Positions 17,299-25,295 are shown, counted from the stretch's first letter. The stretch is 39,318 bases of DNA from Gammaproteobacteria bacterium (GCA_003235325.1 QJWQ01000005.1:1-39318); one strand, 5' to 3'. Numbers and translations: made by a program. Notes: generated by a model from the letters alone, not told the origin.

Positions 17299-18906
17299 TC
17301 ACCGGCGTATCAATAGTATGACGCCGAGCGCCATCAGCACCAGGCCGGACAGGGGCGTATGGGTCACGGCCTCGCTCCACTGGGGAAAGGCGATGGCCAG
17401 TCCGGCACCCAAGAGTGCTGCCCCAAGCCAGCGGAATCCGCCGCCTTTCCGTTTTCGATCGGCATCACTTCGGGCACTCACGGCCCGATCCAGCCTGTGC
17501 AACTGTTCCAGGGACTGGAACAGCAGCTGAGGAATCTGCGGAAACTGCTCGAGCCACTCGGGGCCGTGGCGCTTGAGACGGTCGACCAGGGCGTCGGGTT
17601 TGAACCGGTCTTTGAACCAGCGCTCCAGAAACGGGTGTGCGGTGGACCAGAGATCCAGGTCGGGATACAACTGGCGACCCAGACCTTCGATATTCAGCAG
17701 GGTTTTTTGCAACAGTACCAGCGACGGTTGTACCTCCATATTGAAGCGTCTGGCAGTGCGGAACAGGCTGACCAGCAATTGGCCAAAGGATATATCCCGC
17801 AGTGGGCGTTCGAAGATGGGCTCGCAAACGGTGCGAATGGCGGCTTCAAATTCACTGACCGGGGTATTTTCCGGTACCCATCCCGACAGGATATGCAATT
17901 CGGCAACCTGGCGGTAATCCCTACGAAAAATGGCAATCAGGTTGCGGCCCAGGTAGTACTGGTCGGCGTCGGTGAGGGTGCCAATGATGGCGCAGTCCAC
18001 CGCCAGGTACCGGGGAGAGCCGGGAATGGTGGCGTCGACGAAAATATTGCCCGGGTGCATGTCCGCATGAAAAAAATTGTTCTCGAACACCTGGGTGAAA
18101 AAAATCTCCACGCCTCTTTCCGCCAGGACGCGAAAATCTGTGCCCTGTTTGGTCAGGCTGGCGACGTCTGTCACCGGAGTGGCATAGATGCGCTCGGTGA
18201 CCAGCACCTTCTCGTTGGTCAGGGGCCAGTGGACTTCCGGTACGTAGAGCAGATCCGAATGACTGAAGTTGCGGCGCAGAATTGAGGTGTTGGCCGCTTC
18301 CCGCTGGAGATTGAGTTCGTCAAAAATGGTATTCCGATAGTCTTCGACGATTTCCACCGGCCGCAGGCGCTTGCCGTCCAGGGTGTTGCGTTCGATCCAG
18401 CGGGCGATGGTAAACAACAGGTCGATGTCCTGCTGGATTACTTTCTCGATGCCCGGGCGAATGGCCTTGACCACCACTTCCCGTCCGTCCAGAAGCACGG
18501 CGGTGTGCACCTGGGCCACGGAGGCAGATGCCAGCGGTTCCCGGTCGAAAGTCAGAAACAGGTCCTCGACCCTGCCCTCCAGGGCGGCTTCGACGATGGC
18601 GGTAAACTGTTCACCGGGAAAGGGCTTGACCCGGTCCTGGAGACTGTCCAGTTCCCTGCAGATATCTGCCGGGATAAGGTCCGGGCGCGTCGAAAGCAGC
18701 TGACCGAATTTGATGAATATGGGTCCCAGATCCTCCAGGGCATGACGCAAACGCTCGCCCCGGGGCATGGTCGGGTTCGGCAGGAATTGGGCGCAACGAG
18801 CCATAATCCGGGCCGACAGGGGCAGATTGTGGTTGCCAAAAAAGGTATCCAGGCGGTAACGCGCCGCCACTCGAAAAATCCTGCTCAGACGTGAGAGGCT
18901 GGACAT
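17299..18906 (-). CDS. ubiB: Ubiquinone biosynthesis kinase-like protein UbiB
   Basis: A 535-residue ABC1/ADCK-family atypical kinase needed for ubiquinone synthesis. It is thought to act as an ATPase that helps handle lipophilic intermediates. The family's KxGQ motif appears as KFGQ (66-69), the Ala-rich nucleotide loop as ASASVAQVH (126-134), and the catalytic region as HADMHPGNIFVD (278-289). The last 40 or so residues form hydrophobic helices that anchor it in the inner membrane. Its ATG shares one base with the ubiJ stop. It follows ubiE and ubiJ, which function in the same pathway. Confidence 0.97.
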   Translation of the reverse strand: MSSLSRLSRIFRVAARYRLDTFFGNHNLPLSARIMARCAQFLPNPTMPRGERLRHALEDLGPIFIKFGQLLSTRPDLIPADICRELDSLQDRVKPFPGEQFTAIVEAALEGRVEDLFLTFDREPLASASVAQVHTAVLLDGREVVVKAIRPGIEKVIQQDIDLLFTIARWIERNTLDGKRLRPVEIVEDYRNTIFDELNLQREAANTSILRRNFSHSDLLYVPEVHWPLTNEKVLVTERIYATPVTDVASLTKQGTDFRVLAERGVEIFFTQVFENNFFHADMHPGNIFVDATIPGSPRYLAVDCAIIGTLTDADQYYLGRNLIAIFRRDYRQVAELHILSGWVPENTPVSEFEAAIRTVCEPIFERPLRDISFGQLLVSLFRTARRFNMEVQPSLVLLQKTLLNIEGLGRQLYPDLDLWSTAHPFLERWFKDRFKPDALVDRLKRHGPEWLEQFPQIPQLLFQSLEQLHRLDRAVSARSDADRKRKGGGFRWLGAALLGAGLAIAFPQWSEAVTHTPLSGLVLMALGVILLIRR

Positions 18907-19538
18907 CAGCGCGGTTCGGGGGCCTGCAATTGCGTGCGCAGTTTGTGAATTCGGGCAGCTATCCGGTCCACATCCAGGTTCAGGTGCCGGATATTGGTGG
19001 TCAGTTTTTCCATTTCGGTGCGAGTTGGTGTCAGGCGCGCCTCTTCCCGGGCAAATTCGGCCAGGCCGGAAAAGGCCCGGAACTGGGCGTCCCGACGCCA
19101 GCGGTTGGCCCTGCGCAGCGGTACGACTATCAGGTGTGCCGGCAGGTCGCCGATCAGGGTCGCCAGGGCATCTTCCCAGTCGATGTCGAGATTGCGCAGA
19201 ACAGCGCGCAGCTGTCGCAGAAAATCATTGTCACCGGAGACTTCGACGCCGGTGCCGACAAAGGAAACCCGGTCACTGCTGTCCAGGGCCAGTGTCACCA
19301 GGGCCAGGGCGGTGCCGGTGAGGCGAAGGTCAAATTCCCCGGGTTCGGAAGTCAGGGTTAGCTGGCCATCGGGGGTGAACCCCGCGGCCAGGGTTATCGG
19401 TGGCAGGGTACAGGCAATTTCAAGGTGCTTGCCGGCGAGGGCCGCCAGCGACCTGCCGGTGCCGGGGTCCAGGGCCAGGGCGCGATTGAGCACGGCCTCG
19501 AGTGCCCTGACTGCCGATGTCTGCAGCGATTCGTTCAA
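18906..19538 (-). CDS. ubiJ: Ubiquinone biosynthesis accessory factor UbiJ
   Basis: A 210-residue protein with an N-terminal SCP2-like lipid-binding domain and a C-terminal coiled coil ([26 protein letters not shown]). UbiJ, with UbiK, organises the aerobic Ubi complex and is thought to bind ubiquinone intermediates. I choose the TTG at 19538, which overlaps the ubiE stop as TTGA. It gives a protein starting [20 protein letters not shown], close to the usual family length of about 200 residues. Another TTG lies 57 bases upstream in frame. The position between ubiE and ubiB is the strongest support, because the sequence itself diverges quickly. Confidence 0.88.
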   Translation of the reverse strand: MNESLQTSAVRALEAVLNRALALDPGTGRSLAALAGKHLEIACTLPPITLAAGFTPDGQLTLTSEPGEFDLRLTGTALALVTLALDSSDRVSFVGTGVEVSGDNDFLRQLRAVLRNLDIDWEDALATLIGDLPAHLIVVPLRRANRWRRDAQFRAFSGLAEFAREEARLTPTRTEMEKLTTNIRHLNLDVDRIAARIHKLRTQLQAPEPR

Positions 19539-20284
19539 GGCTTGATGCCCTTGTGCAGGGCGACGATTCCGCCGGTCAGGTTCTGGTACTGGCAATTGGC
19601 AAAGCCGGCCTGCTGCATCATCGATTTGAGCGTTTCCTGGTCCGGGTGCATGCGAATTGATTCCGCCAGGTAGCGATAACTGTCCGGGTCGTTGGCCACT
19701 ACCTGGCCGAGCCTGGGCAGGATGGCAAAAGAGTAGGTGTCGTAGACCTTTTCCAGCAACGGACTGGCCGGCTTGGAGAATTCCAGTACCAGCAGGCGGC
19801 CGCCAGGTCTCAATGCCCGGTGCATGGCGCTGAGGGCCATGTCCTTGTCGGTGACATTGCGCAGGCCAAAGGCGATGGTAATGCAGTCAAAGCTGTTGTC
19901 GGCAAAGGGCAACTGCTGGGCATCGGCCTGGATAAATCGAACGTTGCTGGCAATACCCAGGTCCAGTAACTTGTCGCGACCGACTCGCATCATGGATTCA
20001 TTGATGTCCGCCAGCACCACCAAGCCGCTGTCGCCCACCAATCTGGAGAATTTGGCTGCCAGGTCACCGGTGCCACCGGCAATATCAAGAACCGAATTGC
20101 CCGGCCTGACGCCGGACATTTCGATGGTGTAGCGTTTCCAGAGGCGATGCACACCCCCTGACATCAGGTCGTTCATGATGTCGTAGCGGGCGGCGACGGA
20201 ATGAAAAACCTGAGCGACTTTGCCGGCCTTTTCCTCCACCGGAACCTCAGTAAAACCGAAATGCGTGGTCTTTTTCTCAGTCAT
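19535..20284 (-). CDS. ubiE: Ubiquinone/menaquinone C-methyltransferase UbiE
   Basis: A 249-residue SAM-dependent methyltransferase that C-methylates the benzoquinol ring in ubiquinone synthesis (and demethylmenaquinol where present). Motif I is [10 protein letters not shown] (66-75). The family blocks [45 protein letters not shown] and the end [12 protein letters not shown] are intact. The ATG at 20284 gives [15 protein letters not shown], the normal beginning; the frame is open upstream but without family sequence. It heads the ubiE-ubiJ-ubiB-his-tat run, and a possible promoter lies immediately upstream. Confidence 0.97.
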   Translation of the reverse strand: MTEKKTTHFGFTEVPVEEKAGKVAQVFHSVAARYDIMNDLMSGGVHRLWKRYTIEMSGVRPGNSVLDIAGGTGDLAAKFSRLVGDSGLVVLADINESMMRVGRDKLLDLGIASNVRFIQADAQQLPFADNSFDCITIAFGLRNVTDKDMALSAMHRALRPGGRLLVLEFSKPASPLLEKVYDTYSFAILPRLGQVVANDPDSYRYLAESIRMHPDQETLKSMMQQAGFANCQYQNLTGGIVALHKGIKP

Positions 20285-20308
20285 TGCCCATACCTGCGTT
20301 GAGGCGAC

Positions 20309-20337
20309 ATTGTACACGCCGGTGCAAGGTGTGTCCC
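20309..20337 (-). promoter_or_regulatory. Candidate ubiE promoter
   Basis: On the minus strand a -35 GGGACA (20337-20332) and a -10 TACAAT (20314-20309) are separated by 17 bases. The start point would lie about 20 bases before the ubiE ATG. The -10 is good and the -35 matches four of six positions. Confidence 0.45.
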
Positions 20338-20514
20338 AGCCACGATGCTGGGTGATTCGCCGAAATAGCGGGCTCGTTTTTCGGTCTTGAGCCATTGTCT
20401 ATCGACCACGTTCAGGCCGTCGATGCAATGGGCAAAATCCGGGTCAATGTTGAATGCCGCGGACTGCCTGACAACGCATTCGCGAAACCGCAGCCGCAGT
20501 ATTCTATTAACCTG

Positions 20515-20548
20515 GCAACACAATAGATTTCCTTATCTATTGTGTTGC
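20515..20548. repeat. Perfect 14-bp hairpin upstream of ubiE
   Basis: GCAACACAATAGAT (20515-20528) and ATCTATTGTGTTGC (20535-20548) pair perfectly around a six-base loop TTCCTT. An outer stem CAGTATT/AATACTG (20497-20503 with 20559-20565) can enclose it. No T-run follows on either strand, so it is not a standard terminator. Confidence 0.85.
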
Positions 20549-20644
20549 GCTCCCCGGAAATACTGGAGGTAATTTGTGAATTGCCTTGAATTTCCGAGGC
20601 TTGCTTTGGCAAAGTGCCCATGGTGGCCCGTCCCTGCGCCGCCC

Positions 20645-20676
20645 ATTAACTTGGCATAAAATACTGCCAGGTTAAT
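20645..20676. repeat. 12-bp inverted repeat
   Basis: ATTAACTTGGCA (20645-20656) and TGCCAGGTTAAT (20665-20676) pair at 11 of 12 positions, with the odd pair a possible G-U wobble, around an eight-base AT-rich loop. The right arm is also the right end of the larger 175-base inverted repeat, so the two pairings are mutually exclusive. Confidence 0.8.
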
Positions 20677-20889
20677 AGTCATCGATCGGGTGCGCCTTGG
20701 CCACCTTTGCCACAGGAACGGGTAGTGGACTTCCGGAGATTTTGGACATCGGGCATGGCGCCTTTCCGGATAATCTGAAGCGGGTAAATCGGCAGTCTTA
20801 CTGGAGGGTATCAGCGGCCGGCGTTGACCGGGTGGCCACGGACCTGGCAATTTCACCGGGGATTTTGGTCTCTTGTGGTGCCCCGGGAA

Positions 20890-21693
20890 TTATTTGAGGA
20901 AACCCAGGTGTTTTTGCACCACCTGCAAGGCCGGCTTGAAAAGCCGCGGTGTGGCGCAGACTACGTGGCCACTCTCCATGTAGTTACTGCCACCCTGGAA
21001 ATCGCTGATCAGGCCGCCAGCCTCCCGGACAAGCAGCAAACCGGCGGCGATATCCCAGGGTTTGAGGTACATTTCCCAGAAAGCGTCAAATCGGCCCGCG
21101 GCCACATAAGCCAGATCCAGAGAGGCGGCCCCCAGACGACGAATGCCGGATGATTGCTCGGCCAGCTGTTTGACACAGAGCAGGTAAGGATCCATGAACT
21201 CCCAGGAGGGCAGGCTGAAGGGGATGCCGGTAGCCACCAGGGCCCCCTGCATATTGCTGCGGCCGGTGACGCGTATGCGATTGCCGTTGAGGTAGGCGCC
21301 CCGGCCACGGCTGGCGGTAAATTCCTCTCCCTTGATGGGGTCATAGATGACCCCGTGCTCCAGTTTGCCCTTGAAGGTGCAGCCGATGGAGACCGCAAAA
21401 TGGGGAATCCCGCGAATGAAATTGGTGGTGCCATCCAGCGGGTCGATAATCCACTCGTAGTCGCTGTCGGCATTGCCTACGACACCGGATTCCTCTGCCA
21501 GTATGCGGTGATCGGGAAAGGCCTTTTGCAGGTGCTGGATGATTTTCCTCTCGGACGCCTGATCGATGTCGGTAACGAAATCGTTGCGACCCTTTTCGTC
21601 GATCTTGACCAGGTCGAGGCGTTCGGCCGCGCGGCCTATGATGTCCCCTGCTTCCCGGGCGGCGCGCAGGGCTATATTTACCATCGGTTCCAT
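20890..21693 (-). CDS. suhB: Inositol-1-monophosphatase family protein SuhB
   Basis: A 267-residue magnesium-dependent phosphatase. In E. coli SuhB also works in rRNA transcription antitermination and ribosome assembly. Metal ligands are visible at Glu67-Glu68 (AEESG), DPLDGT (84-89) and the C-terminal WDIAAGLLLVREAGG block. The start MEPMVNIALRAAREAGDII matches the family. The gene is divergent from trmJ, an arrangement common in Pseudomonas and relatives. A strong extended -10 box stands 34-42 bases before the ATG. The nearest gene downstream, ubiE, is 605 bases away. Confidence 0.95.
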   Translation of the reverse strand: MEPMVNIALRAAREAGDIIGRAAERLDLVKIDEKGRNDFVTDIDQASERKIIQHLQKAFPDHRILAEESGVVGNADSDYEWIIDPLDGTTNFIRGIPHFAVSIGCTFKGKLEHGVIYDPIKGEEFTASRGRGAYLNGNRIRVTGRSNMQGALVATGIPFSLPSWEFMDPYLLCVKQLAEQSSGIRRLGAASLDLAYVAAGRFDAFWEMYLKPWDIAAGLLLVREAGGLISDFQGGSNYMESGHVVCATPRLFKPALQVVQKHLGFLK

Positions 21694-21726
21694 AGGATCG
21701 GGGTTGCGGCGTGAACAAGGCCGCGC

Positions 21727-21735
21727 ATTCTAGCA
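21727..21735 (-). promoter_or_regulatory. Extended -10 promoter for suhB
   Basis: On the minus strand TGCTAGAAT is an extended -10 followed by GCGCGGCC, a GC-rich stretch reaching the predicted start point. The leader would be about 27 bases. No clear -35. The divergent trmJ promoter has almost the same form. Confidence 0.6.
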
Positions 21736-21843
21736 GAAAGCAGGCCGTTATTGGACCCGAAGTTGCAGGTCGACGTTTGCCCGCTTACACCCTGGCCATT
21801 GGCGCAATTGATCTGGTTGAGCCATGACCCCGATGTTTGTTCC

Positions 21844-21852
21844 TGCTAAACT
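21844..21852 (+). promoter_or_regulatory. Extended -10 promoter for trmJ
   Basis: TGCTAAACT followed by GCGCGCCC mirrors the suhB promoter on the other strand. A weak -35 (ATGACC) stands 17 bases before TAAACT. The leader would be about 18 bases, including GGAG at 21867-21870. Confidence 0.5.
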
Positions 21853-21876
21853 GCGCGCCCTCTGCGGGAGTCACAG

Positions 21877-22659
21877 ATGACAGATAAATTCGCCAGAATA
21901 CGAGTTGTTCTGGTCAACACCACTCACCCCGGCAACATCGGCGGCGCCGCTCGCGCCCTGAAAAACATGGGGCTGCGTTCGCTCTATCTGGTGGCGCCGA
22001 AACAGTATCCTGCCGATCGGGCCGTCTGGCGCGCCGCCAATGCCGTCGATGTGCTCGATAACGCCGTGGTTGTTGATTCTCTAGACCAGGCCCTGGCCGG
22101 TTGTGGCCTGGTGCTGGGCACCTCCGCCCGGGACCGGCGCATACCCTGGCCGCTGCTCAATCCCCGTGAATGCGGTGAAAAAGTCTGGCAGGAGGCGACG
22201 CACCACGATGTCGCCATGGTTTTTGGCCGCGAAGACCGGGGCCTGACCAATGAGGAATTGCAGAAGTGCAACTACCATGTGCACATTCCGGCCAACCCGG
22301 AGTACAGTTCCCTCAATCTGGCGGCGGCCGTGCAGGTGCTCTGCTATGAAGTGCGCATGGCATCCCTGGCCGATAGTGAAGGCCAATCTCCGGGGCCTGC
22401 CCAGTGGGACCTGCCCCCGGCCCGGGCCGAGGATGTCGCCCTCTATTTCGAGCATCTGGAACAGGCCCTGGTGGATATCGGGTTCCACGACAGGGAAAAT
22501 CCCCGGCAAACCATGACCCGGTTGCGACGCCTGTACGGCCGAATTCGTCTCGACGAGATGGAATTATCCATTCTGCGGGGCGTGCTCACCGCCATCCAGA
22601 ACCAGAGTTACCGACTGGCGCGGGCGAAGGAAGCATTGCCGCCGGCAAAAGCCGAGTAA
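21877..22659 (+). CDS. trmJ: tRNA (cytidine/uridine-2'-O-)-methyltransferase TrmJ
   Basis: A 260-residue SPOUT-class methyltransferase that 2'-O-methylates position 32 of several tRNAs. The family motifs are VLVNTTHPGNIGGAARALKNM near the N-terminus, VFGREDRGLTNEEL in the middle, and the knot segment HIPANPEYSSLNLAAAVQVL. The C-terminal extension (about 165-260) carries the helical region that helps bind tRNA. GGAG at 21867-21870 is six bases before the ATG. It stands between divergent suhB and the isc operon, and iscR starts 85 bases downstream under its own promoter. No cysE lies between trmJ and iscR, unlike in Pseudomonas. Confidence 0.95.
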   Translation: MTDKFARIRVVLVNTTHPGNIGGAARALKNMGLRSLYLVAPKQYPADRAVWRAANAVDVLDNAVVVDSLDQALAGCGLVLGTSARDRRIPWPLLNPRECGEKVWQEATHHDVAMVFGREDRGLTNEELQKCNYHVHIPANPEYSSLNLAAAVQVLCYEVRMASLADSEGQSPGPAQWDLPPARAEDVALYFEHLEQALVDIGFHDRENPRQTMTRLRRLYGRIRLDEMELSILRGVLTAIQNQSYRLARAKEALPPAKAE

Positions 22660-22672
22660 AACAGTCGGGTTA

Positions 22673-22697
22673 TTACTTGACTAAAAAAGTAGGTTAT
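22673..22697 (+). promoter_or_regulatory. IscR type 1 binding site
   Basis: The 25 bases match the type 1 IscR consensus at about 21 positions, including TTGACTAAAA in the left half and the closing TAT. The site covers the -35 and most of the spacer, where 2Fe-2S IscR represses its own operon in E. coli. Consensus from memory; repression here is inferred. Confidence 0.75.
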
Positions 22698-22705
22698 TTG
22701 ATAAT
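22677..22705 (+). promoter_or_regulatory. isc operon promoter
   Basis: A strong sigma-70 promoter: -35 TTGACT (22677-22682), 17-base spacer, -10 GATAAT (22700-22705). Start point about 22712, with a leader of about 33 bases before the iscR ATG. The spacer and -35 are covered by an IscR-type box. Confidence 0.85.
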
Positions 22706-22744
22706 GTCTCGATGAAATTTGCGCTTCGGGAAACGGGATAACGG

Positions 22745-23257
22745 ATGCGATTGACCACACGGGGCCGCTACGCAGTAACGGCCATGCTCGATCTGGCGCT
22801 TCATGGCGAGGCCGGACCAATCAGCCTGGCCGATATCTCCAAGCGCCAGGAAATTTCCCTTTCTTACCTGGAGCAGTTGTTCGCCAAGTTGCGACAGAGT
22901 GATCTGGTGGTCAGCGTTCGCGGTCCCGGCGGCGGATACCGCCTGAACCGGGCTACCAATGCGATCAACGTCGCTGAAATCATTGATGCGGTCAACGAGT
23001 CGGTGGATGCCACCAGTTGTGGTGGCAAGGGCAACTGCCATAAGGGTGAAGTTTGCCTGACCCATTTTCTCTGGGATGAACTCAGTCACGAGATCCATGA
23101 TTTTCTCAGCAGAATTTCCCTGGAGAAACTGACCGGTAGTCACCGGGTTCAGAATATTCGCGAGCGCCAGGATGCCGATTGCCGCGGCGACGGAAAGACA
23201 TCACGAAGTAATCAGGATATTGACCAGGTAATTGCCGCGACGTCGGTCAATGTCTAA
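22745..23257 (+). CDS. iscR: Fe-S cluster regulator IscR
   Basis: A 170-residue Rrf2-family repressor that senses the cell's Fe-S status. The winged helix is at residues 1-65 (MRLTTRGRYAVTAMLDLAL; SYLEQLFAKLR; VRGPGGGY). The 2Fe-2S ligands fall at Cys92, Cys98, Cys104 and His107 (SCGGKGNCHKGEVCLTHFLW), the same numbers as in E. coli. The C-terminal tail after residue 135 is variable and polar. It is the first gene of the isc operon. Autoregulation is indicated by an IscR-type box in its promoter. Confidence 0.98.
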   Translation: MRLTTRGRYAVTAMLDLALHGEAGPISLADISKRQEISLSYLEQLFAKLRQSDLVVSVRGPGGGYRLNRATNAINVAEIIDAVNESVDATSCGGKGNCHKGEVCLTHFLWDELSHEIHDFLSRISLEKLTGSHRVQNIRERQDADCRGDGKTSRSNQDIDQVIAATSVNV

Positions 23258-23281
23258 CAGCGTTCACTGGAGTTGAGTTTA

Positions 23282-24496
23282 ATGAGATTACCGATTTACC
23301 TGGATTATGCCGCCACCACCCCGGCCGACCCGAGGGTTGCTGACAAAATGTCCCGGTTCCTGACCATCGATGGTGTCTTTGGCAACCCGGCTTCCCGCTC
23401 ACACGCCTTTGGCTGGGCGGCAGAGGCGGCGGTGGAGGAAGGACGGCGTCAGGTGGCCGAATTGATCGGTGCCGACCCCAGGGAGATTGTCTGGACCTCG
23501 GGCGCCACCGAGTCAGACAACCTGGCCATCAAGGGCTGTGCCCACTTCAACCAGCGCAAGGGCAAACACATCATCACCTCGAAGATTGAACACAAGGCTG
23601 TTCTGGACACCTGTCGACAGCTGGAGCGGGAAGGCTATGAGGTGACCTACCTCGACCCCGATACCGATGGCCTGACCCGGCCAGAAGCCGTTGCCGACGC
23701 CATGCGCGATGACACTATCCTGGTGTCCATCATGCACGTTAACAACGAGATCGGTGTCATTAACGACATCGCCGGCATCGGTGAAATCTGCCGGGCGCGT
23801 GGTGTATTTTTTCACGTTGATGCGGCCCAGAGTGTCGGCAAGTTGCCCATTGACATGAGCTCACTGCCGGTCGATCTGATGTCCGTGAGCGCCCACAAGA
23901 TTTACGGTCCCAAGGGTATTGGCGCCCTCTACGTGCGACGCAAGCCCAGGGTCAGAATCGAGGCCCAGATTCACGGTGGCGGCCACGAACGCGGCATGCG
24001 CTCCGGCACCCTGCCGGTGCACCAGATCGTCGGCATGGGCGAGGCCTTTCGTATTGCCCGGGAAGAAATGGCTGCAGAGCACAACCGGGTGCTCGGGTTG
24101 CGCAACCGCCTCTGGGATGGCATCAAGGATATCGAGGAAACTCACCTCAATGGGTCACTGGCCAATCGGGTTTCAGGCAACCTCAATGTCAGCTTTAACT
24201 ATGTCGAGGGCGAATCCCTGATCATGGCATTGAAAGACCTGGCAGTTTCCTCCGGGTCAGCCTGTACCTCCGCCAGCCTGGAACCGTCCTATGTGCTGCG
24301 GGCCCTGGGGCTCAGTGACGAACTGGCCCACAGCTCGATACGTTTCAGCGTTGGGCGCTTCTCCACGGAGGAGGAGATTGACTACACGGTGAGCATTATC
24401 CGAGGTGCAGTGGAGAAACTGCGGGCCCTGTCGCCCCTGTGGGATATGTACAAGGACGGCGTGGATTTAAGCCAGGTGGAATGGGCAGCCCATTGA
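23282..24496 (+). CDS. iscS: Cysteine desulfurase IscS
   Basis: A 404-residue PLP-dependent enzyme that converts cysteine to alanine and delivers the sulfur as a persulfide to IscU and to tRNA-thiolation partners. It opens [19 protein letters not shown], has the PLP-binding Lys206 in [12 protein letters not shown], His104 and the flexible-loop catalytic Cys328 in [21 protein letters not shown] choose ATG 23282, with GGAG at 23269-23272 and a length identical to E. coli, over a TTG three codons earlier. It lies 24 bases after iscR. Confidence 0.98.
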   Translation: MRLPIYLDYAATTPADPRVADKMSRFLTIDGVFGNPASRSHAFGWAAEAAVEEGRRQVAELIGADPREIVWTSGATESDNLAIKGCAHFNQRKGKHIITSKIEHKAVLDTCRQLEREGYEVTYLDPDTDGLTRPEAVADAMRDDTILVSIMHVNNEIGVINDIAGIGEICRARGVFFHVDAAQSVGKLPIDMSSLPVDLMSVSAHKIYGPKGIGALYVRRKPRVRIEAQIHGGGHERGMRSGTLPVHQIVGMGEAFRIAREEMAAEHNRVLGLRNRLWDGIKDIEETHLNGSLANRVSGNLNVSFNYVEGESLIMALKDLAVSSGSACTSASLEPSYVLRALGLSDELAHSSIRFSVGRFSTEEEIDYTVSIIRGAVEKLRALSPLWDMYKDGVDLSQVEWAAH

Positions 24497-24537
24497 GGCT
24501 GGTTTACCCTGGTCAAGACGGCTGAGGAGCTAAGAAC

Positions 24538-24930
24538 ATGGCATACAGTGAAAAAGTTCTCGAACACTATGAAAATCCCCGGAATGTCGGCAAGCTCGAT
24601 GAGAAATCGGCCAATGTCGGTACCGGTATGGTCGGCGCCCCCGCCTGTGGCGACGTTATGCGCCTGCAGATCCAGGTGGATGACAACGGCCTGATCCAGG
24701 ACGCCAAATTCAAGACCTACGGCTGCGGTTCCGCTATCGCTTCCAGTTCCTTGCTCACCGACTGGGTCAAGGGCAAGACCCTGGAAGAGGCCGGCGCCAT
24801 CAAAAATACCCAGATCGCCGAGGAGCTGGCACTGCCACCGGTTAAGATCCACTGTTCGGTGCTGGCCGAGGACGCCATCAAGGCAGCGATCAGGGATGTA
24901 CGAAAAAAGCGTGGTGAAATAGTTGAATAG
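24538..24930 (+). CDS. iscU: Fe-S cluster scaffold IscU
   Basis: A 130-residue scaffold on which Fe-S clusters are built. The cluster ligands Cys37 (GAPACGDVM, with Asp39), Cys63 (YGCGSAIASSS) and Cys106 (KIHCSVLAED) are all present. The LPPVK motif at 99-103, which is recognised by the chaperone HscA, is also intact. It follows iscS by 41 bases and precedes iscA by 31. Length and sequence are standard. Confidence 0.98.
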   Translation: MAYSEKVLEHYENPRNVGKLDEKSANVGTGMVGAPACGDVMRLQIQVDDNGLIQDAKFKTYGCGSAIASSSLLTDWVKGKTLEEAGAIKNTQIAEELALPPVKIHCSVLAEDAIKAAIRDVRKKRGEIVE

Positions 24931-24961
24931 ACAGCCATTGTGGCTGTGAACAGGAGTTGCC

Positions 24962-25285
24962 ATGGCAATTAGCATGACCACCGCCGCTGAGAAACACGTT
25001 CTCAACCATATGGCCAATCGCGGCAAAGGCCTCGGAATTCGCCTGGGGGTAAAAACCACCGGCTGTTCCGGCCTGTCCTATGTGCTGGAATTTGTCGATG
25101 AGAGCAAGCCCGGTGACCAGGTCTTCCAGTGCGGCGCTGTCAAGCTATTCATCGATCCCAAGAGCCTGGTCTATCTCGACGGCACCGAACTTGATTTTGT
25201 CAGGGAGGGCCTCAACGAGGGCTTTCAGTTCAACAATCCCAATATGAAGGAAGAATGCGGCTGCGGTGAAAGTTTTCATGTCTAA
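24962..25285 (+). CDS. iscA: A-type Fe-S carrier IscA
   Basis: A 107-residue carrier of the HesB/IscA family that moves assembled clusters to target enzymes, including 4Fe-4S proteins. The three conserved cysteines are Cys35 ([10 protein letters not shown]), Cys99 and Cys101 (ECGCGESF). GGAG just upstream in CAGGAGTTGCC gives a clear ribosome site. A gap of about 218 bases then separates it from hscB, which is unusual because these genes are commonly close together. Confidence 0.97.
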   Translation: MAISMTTAAEKHVLNHMANRGKGLGIRLGVKTTGCSGLSYVLEFVDESKPGDQVFQCGAVKLFIDPKSLVYLDGTELDFVREGLNEGFQFNNPNMKEECGCGESFHV

Positions 25286-25295
25286 TGCGGGCAAA

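Larger units (their letters stand above)
20504..20678. repeat. Inverted-repeat element with three TTAACYTGGCA motifs
   Basis: CTATTAACCTGGCA (20504-20517) and TGCCAGGTTAATAG (20665-20678) are perfect 14-base inverted repeats bounding 175 bases. The core TTAACYTGGCA occurs three times: plus strand at 20507-20517 and 20646-20656, minus strand at 20675-20665. Each end of the core is flanked by TA (20505-20506 and 20676-20677), which would fit a TA-target transposable relict. No coding sequence is inside. A regulator-binding array or a structured RNA are alternatives. Confidence 0.65.
20285..20889. other. 605-base intergenic region between suhB and ubiE
   Basis: I see no gene here on either strand. 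Short open frames of 60-107 codons exist, but none resembles a known protein or has a clear ribosome site. The region holds the candidate ubiE promoter at its left end, a cluster of inverted repeats at 20497-20678, and a possible long-looped stem CCGGGG/CCCCGG (20856-20861 with 20881-20886) just after suhB. No T-run follows that stem on the minus strand. Confidence 0.7.

Noticed and set aside
17359-18285. Plus-strand open frame of 308 codons opposite ubiB
   Set aside because: Antisense to a clearly coding gene, with no recognisable motif or ribosome site.
20653-20667. Sigma-54-like GG...GC promoter in the inverted-repeat region
   Set aside because: GG and GC are 11 bases apart instead of the required 10, and the match is explained by the TTAACTTGGCA repeat.
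20533-20856. Minus-strand open frame of 107 codons between suhB and ubiE as a small gene
   Set aside because: Pro/Arg-rich translation, no ribosome site, runs through the inverted repeats and resembles no protein.
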